A model generated the notes under the pieces. That model was not told the DNA's origin. It searched no databases and saw only the letters and a list, made by a program, of their open reading frames with translations. Positions 58,218 through 64,000 of a DNA stretch of 64,000 nt are shown here, in pieces. The position numbers were made by a program, and so were the translations under genes. Each line of letters starts with the position of its first letter. Positions within the stretch are counted from its first letter, which is position 1. Source of the DNA: Sphingomonas caeni. Its GTDB lineage: Bacteria; Pseudomonadota; Alphaproteobacteria; Sphingomonadales; Sphingomonadaceae. Location: contig NZ_JAPDOK010000002.1 of assembly GCF_026013415.1 (NCBI RefSeq), forward strand, positions 310,001-374,000, written 5' to 3'.

Positions 58218-59101
58218 AAGGTCGCTCCCAGCTTGCGCAGCACCGCGATCCGCGCCGCGAAGGTCGCGAGCAAGGCGAAGCTGAGCGGGAGCAGGACGAG
58301 GATGAACCAGTCGCGCTGCTCGAGCGCGACCCCGCTCAATATTTCCGAACCCAATGCGCCAAAGCGCGATTGCAGGAACCAGACCAGCCCCAGGGCCGCC
58401 GCGGTGCCCGCCGCGCCGCCGATCAGCGTGTCGAAGGCGATGCGCCGCTGGAACAGGCGCGCCACCTGGAGATCGGTCGAACCCAGCATGTGCAGCACTT
58501 CGATCGTGTCGCGGTGCGTGTCCAGTCCCGCCCGCGCCGCGAGCAGCACCACCGCGCCGGTCGCGCTCGCCATGAGGAGGACGAGGCCCGCCGCGAGCCA
58601 GGTCAGCGTCGACATGAAATTGCGCACCGGCGAGAGCCATTGGGCGTGCCGGTCGATCCGCGCGCCCGGCACGATCCGCTTCGCCGCCGCCTCGGCCGCC
58701 GCGACACCTGCGTCGCCGCGCACATCGACATCGATCATCGCGGGCATCGGCAGATCGGGATCGAGCCCCGCATCGCCGAGCCACGGCTTGAGCAGCTCGG
58801 CCAGCCGCGCGCGATCGGCCTCCTCGGCGCGGACCACCCCGGGGACGGCGCGGAGCGAGGCGACCATCGCCTTGGCCTGCTGGTCGCGCAATTCGGCATT
58901 GGGTTCGATGATCTGGACCGTCAGCCGCCCGGCGAGCTGGCGGTCGAGCTGGTTGGTCGCGCCGAGCATCCCCAGCCCCAACGCGCCCGAAAGCACGGTG
59001 AGGAACAGCATGATCGCCATGATCCACGTCATTGCGCGCGTCCGCTTGCCCTCGTCGAGCAGTCGCCGGTCGGGCGCGTTGGGATTCAGGCTGAACTTCA
59101 T
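58214..59101 (-). CDS. ftsX: Cell division protein FtsX
   Basis: A 295 aa permease-like subunit of FtsEX, which regulates peptidoglycan hydrolases at the division site. An N-terminal membrane helix (about 24-46), an extracytoplasmic domain (about 50-160), and three further helices (about 165-290) are visible, the standard FtsX layout. It overlaps ftsE by 4 bases. Confidence 0.93.
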   Translation of the reverse strand: MKFSLNPNAPDRRLLDEGKRTRAMTWIMAIMLFLTVLSGALGLGMLGATNQLDRQLAGRLTVQIIEPNAELRDQQAKAMVASLRAVPGVVRAEEADRARLAELLKPWLGDAGLDPDLPMPAMIDVDVRGDAGVAAAEAAAKRIVPGARIDRHAQWLSPVRNFMSTLTWLAAGLVLLMASATGAVVLLAARAGLDTHRDTIEVLHMLGSTDLQVARLFQRRIAFDTLIGGAAGTAAALGLVWFLQSRFGALGSEILSGVALEQRDWFILVLLPLSFALLATFAARIAVLRKLGATL

Positions 59102-59799
59102 GACGAGCCCGGCGGATGCTTGAGCGCGCCCGTGGGATCGTTGAGCCGGCCCTTTTCGAGCCGCATCATCCGCGCGTTCGGAATGCGGTTGAGCAGATGG
59201 AAATCATGCGTCGCGACGACGACGGTGGTGCCGAGCCGGTTGAGGCTGTCGAACAGATGGAGCAGCCGTTCCGCCATGTCGGGATCGACATTGCCGGTCG
59301 GCTCGTCCGCGACCAGCACTTCGGGCCGCCCGATCACCGCGCGGGCGATGGCGATGCGCTGCTGCTCGCCGCCCGAAAGCGTCGGCGGCTTGGCCTTGCC
59401 GCGGTCGGTGAGGCCGACCCAGGCGAGCATCTCGCGCACCGGCGCCTCGATATCGCCCTCGGGCATCCCCGCGACGCGCAGCGGGAGTGCGATGTTGTCG
59501 TAAGCCGAGAGATGCGGCACCAGCCGGAAGTCCTGGAACACCACCCCGATCCGGCGGCGAAAGCCCGGCAGCCGCTGGCGGGGCAGCGCCCCCGCATCCT
59601 CGCCGAACAGGCGGATCACCCCGCGGCTGGGGCGCTGGGCGAGGTAGAGCAATTTGAGTAGCGAGGTCTTGCCGGCGCCGGAGGGGCCGGTGAGGAAATA
59701 GAAGCTGCCCGAGGTCAGCGTGAAGCTGATGTCCGACAGCGTCTCCGCCCCGGTGCCGTAGCGCAGGCCGACATTCTCGAACTGGACGATATTGGCCAT
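59098..59799 (-). CDS. ftsE: Cell division ATP-binding protein FtsE
   Basis: A 233 aa ABC ATPase that partners FtsX. Walker A GPSGAGKTS (about 40-48), the signature LSGGEQQRIAIARA (about 140-153), and Walker B VLVADEPTGNVD (about 160-171) are present. The start MANIVQFENVGLRYG is the family start. Divergent from the zinc-ribbon gene across 119 bases. Confidence 0.96.
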   Translation of the reverse strand: MANIVQFENVGLRYGTGAETLSDISFTLTSGSFYFLTGPSGAGKTSLLKLLYLAQRPSRGVIRLFGEDAGALPRQRLPGFRRRIGVVFQDFRLVPHLSAYDNIALPLRVAGMPEGDIEAPVREMLAWVGLTDRGKAKPPTLSGGEQQRIAIARAVIGRPEVLVADEPTGNVDPDMAERLLHLFDSLNRLGTTVVVATHDFHLLNRIPNARMMRLEKGRLNDPTGALKHPPGSS

Positions 59800-59918
59800 T
59801 CGTACCCGCGACGCTCTCAACGCCCGATGCCATCGCATAGGGGCGCGCCGCGCTCAAGCAATCCTGGGCATTTCCCGGCCTTGCGGCGCGAGTCGCGAAG
59901 TGCTTAGAGTCTGACGCC

Positions 59919-60656
59919 ATGATCCTAGAATGCAGCCAGTGCCGGACCCGGTATCTCGTCCCCGACAGTGCGATCGGCGCGGAGGGGCGCACCGTACGCT
60001 GCGCGAGCTGCAAGCATAGCTGGTTCCAGGCGCCCGAAGTGCTCGACCTCGCGACGCGCGCCTCGCCGGGCGACGGCGCCGCGCCGCAGCCGCGCCGCAG
60101 CGTTCCCAACTATCCCGCCGCCGCCGCGCCCGCCCCGGCGCGTGTCTATTCGGACGACGCCTCGGTCTCGCCGGCGCCCGATCCGGGCTTCGATCCCTTC
60201 GCGCCCCAGCCGCCGTTCAAGCCGCGCCGCAATCCGGCCAGGCGCTGGACCGCGGCGGCGTTCGTCGCGGGCTTTTCGATGCTGCTGGGTGCCGGGGCGA
60301 TCCTTTATTCGGGCGCGCCGGGCATCGCCTCGCAGCTCGGCTTCGCCTTCGGCGACGCCCAGACCGAACTCCGCTTCGCCGACAAGGGCGTGAAGCGCCG
60401 CCCCGTTCCCGGCGGCGGCGATCTGTTCGCGGTCTCGGGCAAGGTGGTGAACCCGACGGGCGAGAAGCAGCACGTCCCCGATATCCGCATCGAGCTGCGC
60501 GACGGCGCAGGCGCGCTGGTCGATAGCTGGCGGGTCACTCCCGAGGTGCGCACGCTCGACGCCAATGCCTCGATCGACTTCAACAGCGCCAAGCTCAACC
60601 CGCCGGGCAATGTGCGGATCGTCGAGTTCAGCTTCGCGAGCGAAATCGGCCGTTGA
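59919..60656 (+). CDS. MJ0042-type zinc-ribbon membrane protein (DUF3426-like)
   Basis: A 245 aa protein. The N-terminal zinc ribbon has two CxxC pairs, in CSQCRTRY (about 5-12) and CASCKHSW (about 28-35). A Pro/Ala-rich linker, a membrane segment (about 111-130) and a periplasmic FxxL-type domain (VSGKVVNPTGEKQHVPDIRIEL) follow. Such proteins sit beside ftsEX in alphaproteobacteria, but the role is unknown. Its 3' end overlaps the convergent MATE gene by 29 bases. Confidence 0.85.
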   Translation: MILECSQCRTRYLVPDSAIGAEGRTVRCASCKHSWFQAPEVLDLATRASPGDGAAPQPRRSVPNYPAAAAPAPARVYSDDASVSPAPDPGFDPFAPQPPFKPRRNPARRWTAAAFVAGFSMLLGAGAILYSGAPGIASQLGFAFGDAQTELRFADKGVKRRPVPGGGDLFAVSGKVVNPTGEKQHVPDIRIELRDGAGALVDSWRVTPEVRTLDANASIDFNSAKLNPPGNVRIVEFSFASEIGR

Positions 60657-61986
60657 CCACCAGCAGCCGCCCGCCATGCAGGGCGGCGGCGGCGAGCATT
60701 CCCAGTCCCGAGGCCCAGACCAAAGCGAACGGCCCCATGCCGATATGGACGAGCCACAGGCCCAGTCCGCCGGTGATGATGAAATAGGCCAGGATCGAAT
60801 TGACCCCCGCCGCGACCTGGTCGCCGAGCGACCGCAGCGCATAGACCAGCACGACCTGGACCCCGTCGAACAGGATGAAGGGCGCCCAGGGGATCAGCAT
60901 CGCCGCGGCGAGTGCATGGACGGGCCCGGTCGCGGGGAAGAGGCCGACCACGGGTCCGGGCACGGCCAGCAGGATCAGCGAGAGCGCGCCGATGCCGAGC
61001 GCCGAGATCGCGGCGGCGATGCCGGTGCGCCACGCCGCCTGCTCCGGAACGCCCTCGCCCACCGCATTGCCCGCGCGCACCCCGGCGGCCGAGCCGAGCC
61101 CGAGCGACACCGCGAAGGTGAGGTTGTGGATCGAGAAGACGATCTGGAAGGCGTGCGTCGTCACCTCGCCGAGCTGGGTCGAGAGTGCGATCAGGATCGA
61201 GAAACCGGCGAGCTCGAGGCCGGAGGCGATGGCGGGGACGAGACCGAACCTGGCGAGGCTCACCGCGCCCATCAGCGTCTCGTGGCTCCCCAGTGCCTTG
61301 AGGTCGTGGACGCCGCGCGCCCCGGCCCGGGGCAGGGTCCAGGCCGCGCCGAGCATCCCCGCCGCGCCCATCGCCGAGGCGATCGCGGTCGCCAGCGCCG
61401 CGCCTGCCGCGCCCATCGCCGGCAGGCCGAGATGCCCGCCCGACAGCGCCCAGGCGAGCAGCGCGTTGACCGGCAAGATCGACAGATTGACCACCGCGAC
61501 GCGCCGCGGGCGGCTGACGCCCTCGAGGAAGAAGCTCGCGGTGACGATCAGCATCTGGAAGGGATAGGCAAAGGCCATCACCTCGACGACGCGCGCCGCG
61601 CCCGGTGCGATCTCGCGCGCGACGCCGAGGCCGAGCAGCATCGGCGTGGCGAGGAAATAGAGCAGGCTCGCGCTGACCGCGCCGAGCGCCACGCCCAGCA
61701 CCAACCCCTCGTGGAACACGCGCCCGGTGCCGCGCAGATCCCCGGCTCCGTCATGGCGCGCGACATGGACGAGCACGCCGGAGAGCGCCCCGATCGCCAT
61801 GACGATGCCGATAAAGGTGAGCGTCCGGCTCGCGCCCAGCGCCGCGACCTCGCCGGTGCCGGTCAGCCCGACCACCACCACGTCGGTGACGTGGAGGATC
61901 GTCCAGTTGAGCGAGGTCAGCACCACCGGCCAGGCCAGAGCGAGGATGCGGCGCGTCTCGGCGGAAAGGTCGGCGCGCGTACGCAT
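60628..61986 (-). CDS. MATE family multidrug/toxin efflux protein
   Basis: A 452 aa inner-membrane transporter with 12 predicted helices in two six-helix repeats, driven by Na+ or H+. The helix 1 stretch ALAWPVVLTSLNWTILHV and the repeat-two SLGLGSAAGVRAGNAVGEG block fit the NorM/DinF-type family. Substrate unknown. It ends 29 bases inside the zinc-ribbon gene in tail-to-tail overlap. Confidence 0.9.
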   Translation of the reverse strand: MRTRADLSAETRRILALAWPVVLTSLNWTILHVTDVVVVGLTGTGEVAALGASRTLTFIGIVMAIGALSGVLVHVARHDGAGDLRGTGRVFHEGLVLGVALGAVSASLLYFLATPMLLGLGVAREIAPGAARVVEVMAFAYPFQMLIVTASFFLEGVSRPRRVAVVNLSILPVNALLAWALSGGHLGLPAMGAAGAALATAIASAMGAAGMLGAAWTLPRAGARGVHDLKALGSHETLMGAVSLARFGLVPAIASGLELAGFSILIALSTQLGEVTTHAFQIVFSIHNLTFAVSLGLGSAAGVRAGNAVGEGVPEQAAWRTGIAAAISALGIGALSLILLAVPGPVVGLFPATGPVHALAAAMLIPWAPFILFDGVQVVLVYALRSLGDQVAAGVNSILAYFIITGGLGLWLVHIGMGPFALVWASGLGMLAAAALHGGRLLVVNGRFRSRS

Positions 61987-62114
61987 GGGGCGCTCGCCTT
62001 AGGGGCTCGGGTGTGCGGTGGAAAGCGCGGGTATCGCGCTTGCATGGCGCTTGGGGCTTTGCTAGGGGCCCCGCTCTTACCAGCCTCCGGCGCTTGTCCG
62101 GCAGGGTTTCACGT

Positions 62115-62201
62115 GCGGTCGTGGCGGAACTGGTAGACGCGCAACGTTGAGGTCGTTGTGGGCGAAAGCCCGTGGAAGTTCGAGTCTTCTCGACCGCACC
62201 A
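62115..62201 (+). tRNA. tRNA-Leu (anticodon GAG)
   Basis: An 87-base tRNA with an encoded CCA end (62199-62201). Acceptor GCGGTCG (62115-62121) pairs with CGACCGC (62191-62197). The anticodon arm is CAACG-TTGAGGT-CGTTG, giving anticodon GAG (62149-62151), which reads CUC and CUU. The long variable arm (GGGC-GAAA-GCCC) is typical of class II leucine tRNAs, and the T arm contains GTTCGAGTC. Confidence 0.97.
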
Positions 62202-62300
62202 TTTGAAACAAATCGCTGCAAGGGCAGAGGCATTCCGGGAACCGGAATTCCCCTACCTTTGCCGCGCGTCTTTGCTAGAGCGGCGCGGGGAGGAACCGGC

Positions 62301-63230
62301 GTGGCATCACCGTTCGACATTGCGATCATCGGGTTCGGCAAGATCGCGCGCGATCAGCATGTGCCGGCGATTCTGGGGAGCGAACGCTTCGCGCTTGCGG
62401 CGACCGTGGACAGCCACGGGCCCGGCCTCGACGGCGTACCGCACTTCCGGTCGCTCCAGGCGCTGCTCGAATCCGGCGTGAAGGCCGATGCGGTGGCGGT
62501 GTGCACCCCGCCGCAGGTGCGGGGGCAAATCGCGCGTCAGGCGATCGCGGCGGGGCTGGCGGTGCTGCTCGAAAAGCCGCCCGCCGAGACGCCGGGCGGG
62601 TTCGCCGCGCTGAAGGCGCTGGCCGGACGCGCGGGGGTGCCGCTGTTCACCGCCTGGCATTCGCGCTTTGCGGCGATGGTGGGTGAGGCGAAGGCGTGGC
62701 TGGCGGGCAAGACCGTCATCGCCGGCCGGATCAGCTGGCGCGAAAGCGCGCGCAAATGGCATCCGGGGCAGCGCTGGCTGTGGGAGGCCGGGGGCCTGGG
62801 CGTGTTCGATCCGGGGATCAACGCGCTGTCGATCCTGACCGAGTTGCTGCCCGATCCGGTGGTCGTCACGTCTTCTGCGTTCGAGGTGCCGAGCAACTGC
62901 GCCACCCCGATCGCGGCGACGATGACGCTGGAGAGCGGCGATGCCGTCATTGCCGTTGACCTCAACTTTCTCGAGGAACATGGCGAGGTGTGGGAGCTCG
63001 AGCTGACCACCGATGGCGGCACGCTGCTGCTGTCGCGCGGCGGCGCGGCGCTCTCGATCGACGGCGCGCCGGCGAAGACCGCCCTCGATACCGAATATGC
63101 CACGCTCTACGCGCATTTCGCCGACTTGCTCGATCGCGGCGAGAGCGACGCCGACCCGGCGCCGCTCGGTCTCGTCGCCGACGCGTTCCTGATCGCCGAG
63201 ATCAGCCCGGCCGAACCCTATCACGATTGA
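62301..63230 (+). CDS. Gfo/Idh/MocA family oxidoreductase, D-galactose 1-dehydrogenase-like
   Basis: A 309 aa NAD(P)-dependent dehydrogenase. The Rossmann motif IIGFGKIARDQH (about 9-20), the LLEKPPAETPGG loop (EKP, about 91-102) and the catalytic WHSRFA block (about 119-124) match the family. The length and EKPPAETPGGF style resemble bacterial D-galactose 1-dehydrogenases; the adjacent sugar-type symporter supports that, but is inference. The GTG start has GGGGAGG 8 bases upstream. Confidence 0.82.
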   Translation: MASPFDIAIIGFGKIARDQHVPAILGSERFALAATVDSHGPGLDGVPHFRSLQALLESGVKADAVAVCTPPQVRGQIARQAIAAGLAVLLEKPPAETPGGFAALKALAGRAGVPLFTAWHSRFAAMVGEAKAWLAGKTVIAGRISWRESARKWHPGQRWLWEAGGLGVFDPGINALSILTELLPDPVVVTSSAFEVPSNCATPIAATMTLESGDAVIAVDLNFLEEHGEVWELELTTDGGTLLLSRGGAALSIDGAPAKTALDTEYATLYAHFADLLDRGESDADPAPLGLVADAFLIAEISPAEPYHD

Positions 63231-63349
63231 TCGGGCGGCCACCAAAAGGTCCCGCAACTTCGCACCATTGGTGACCTTTGGCAGAGGGGAAATTGCGCAT
63301 TTCGGGAGCGGTGCAGGTGCACGGCCCCATCCCGGAAGCTGCCAGCCTT

Positions 63350-63408
63350 GTCAAAGAGCGGCCCCTAGGGGCCGCCCAACGCAAGCAGGCGAAATCCTAC
63401 ATTTCAAG
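63350..63408 (+). repeat. Bipartite intergenic repeat, copy D (right core only)
   Basis: Only the right core is present: GTCAAAGAGCGGCC through GCAAGCAGGCGAAATCCTAC to TTTCAAG. The hairpin is perfect here: GCGGCCCC (63358-63365), loop TA, GGGGCCGC (63368-63375). Its arm bases differ from those of copies A-C while the flanks are conserved. It lies between convergent genes. I see nothing else in 63231-63349. Confidence 0.8.
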
Positions 63409-63422
63409 CCGAAAGGCCTGCC

Positions 63423-64000
63423 TCACCACCAGGTCGCGTAGAGCGCGACCAGGATCAGGATGACGCCCGCCCCCGCCACGTTGAACACGGTGGGCGTCCT
63501 GAAGCTGACGCCCTCCATCGAGACGATATTCTTCTCCTTGCGGGCGGGCGCGGCCAGCGAGACCAGTACCGCGAGCGCGAGGCTGACGAGGAAGACGAAC
63601 AGCATCCGGTTCATGAAGGCGGCGAGGAAATCGTTGAGCCAGCCGGGCAACCAGGGCGCGGGGACCGCCTTTTTGAGCAAGGTCGAGAGGCCGACCGACG
63701 TGAAGGCGGCGACGATCGCCCCCGCTTCGGTCGCCTTTTTCCAGAACAGGCCGAGCAGGAAGATCACGGTGATGCCGGGCGTGAAGAAGCCCGAGAATTC
63801 CTGGATGAACTTGAACGCCTGGTCCGACTGACCGATCAGCGGGCGCGCCGCGACGATCGCGATCAGGATCGCCATGGTCGCGACGATGCGGCCGACCAGC
63901 ACGAGGTGCTTTTCCTGGCCGACGCTGCCCGTATCGTCCTCCGCCCGCGTCGCGATGCTGCGCGCCTTGGCGTAGAGATCGAGCGTGAAGATCGTCGCGA
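63423..64000 (-). CDS. Sodium:solute symporter family (SLC5-like), C-terminal part
   Basis: The gene enters from the right end; about 192 codons are present. The visible part has the SSS-family stretch TIFTLDLYAKARS (near the window edge), then EKHLVLVGRIVATM, and four or more hydrophobic segments, ending VALYATWW. Such carriers take up sugars, amino acids or osmolytes with sodium. Beside a galactose-dehydrogenase-like gene, a sugar substrate is plausible. The start is outside the window. Confidence 0.85.
   Translation of the reverse strand, partial: ATIFTLDLYAKARSIATRAEDDTGSVGQEKHLVLVGRIVATMAILIAIVAARPLIGQSDQAFKFIQEFSGFFTPGITVIFLLGLFWKKATEAGAIVAAFTSVGLSTLLKKAVPAPWLPGWLNDFLAAFMNRMLFVFLVSLALAVLVSLAAPARKEKNIVSMEGVSFRTPTVFNVAGAGVILILVALYATWW

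Noticed and set aside
61987..62114. Promoter for tRNA-Leu with TTGCAT (62040) and TGCTAG (62060)
   Set aside because: The spacer is only 14 bases, too short for a good sigma-70 promoter; not annotated.

Overview
The window is a stretch of high-GC chromosome from an alphaproteobacterium of the sphingomonad type (Sphingomonas or a close relative). The evidence is the gene content and order: rpmF-plsX-fabH-ihfA-merR, metX/metW near hisC-tyrA, zinc-ribbon protein/ftsE/ftsX/ydcF/plsC, a class I lysyl-tRNA synthetase, a carotenoid hydroxylase (crtZ), DUF1489, DUF4169 and COQ9-family genes, and a PabB-PabC fusion. The genus is inferred, not proven. Nearly all of it reads as core chromosome. No phage, IS transposase, integrase or CRISPR array was seen.

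Layout. 1-9.2 kb: end of a YgjP-like metallopeptidase, PBP1A, MsrB, a PmtA-like methyltransferase, a monooxygenase-MFS pair, a CDC48-type AAA ATPase and a divergent LysR regulator. 9.2-16.5 kb: cyclophilin, MgtE, DUF1489, secreted MsrA, a pabBC-aminotransferase operon, a metallo-beta-lactamase-fold hydrolase and a MAPEG protein. 16.5-23 kb: the rpmF-plsX-fabH-ihfA-merR block (ribosome, lipid initiation, nucleoid) facing SixA and a DinG-type helicase. 23-31.7 kb: an erythromycin-esterase-like secreted protein, lysS-nhaA-acetylpolyamine deacetylase, an ArsR/SRPBCC pair, a sterol-desaturase-like protein, and a compact three-gene exosortase locus. 31.7-38.4 kb: etfBA, sucC, crtZ, TauE, prs, gltX. 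38.4-48.9 kb: tonB, a riboflavin operon (ribD-ribE-ribBX-ribH), an ene-reductase, an EamA exporter with COQ9, and feoAB. 48.9-57 kb: ssb, a lipoprotein, metX-GNAT-metW-pirin, an amine oxidase, hisC-tyrA. 57-64 kb: plsC-ydcF-ftsX-ftsE, a zinc-ribbon protein, a MATE transporter, tRNA-Leu(GAG), a galactose-dehydrogenase-like oxidoreductase and the end of a sodium:solute symporter.

Genes are tightly packed, with many 1- or 4-base start/stop overlaps (TGATG, ATGA, GTGA), so translational coupling is common. Several convergent pairs share a stop through a palindromic CTAG.

Most interesting: (1) the exosortase locus, whose putative substrate is a 58-residue protein consisting almost only of a signal peptide and a sorting-signal-like tail; (2) a bipartite intergenic repeat in four places, always at 3' ends of genes, whose hairpin is kept by different bases in one copy; (3) a strong terminator on the cdc48 strand just upstream of cdc48, in a divergent gap, suggesting an attenuated leader or small RNA; (4) a RibB protein with a GTP cyclohydrolase II-like tail lacking the zinc cysteines.
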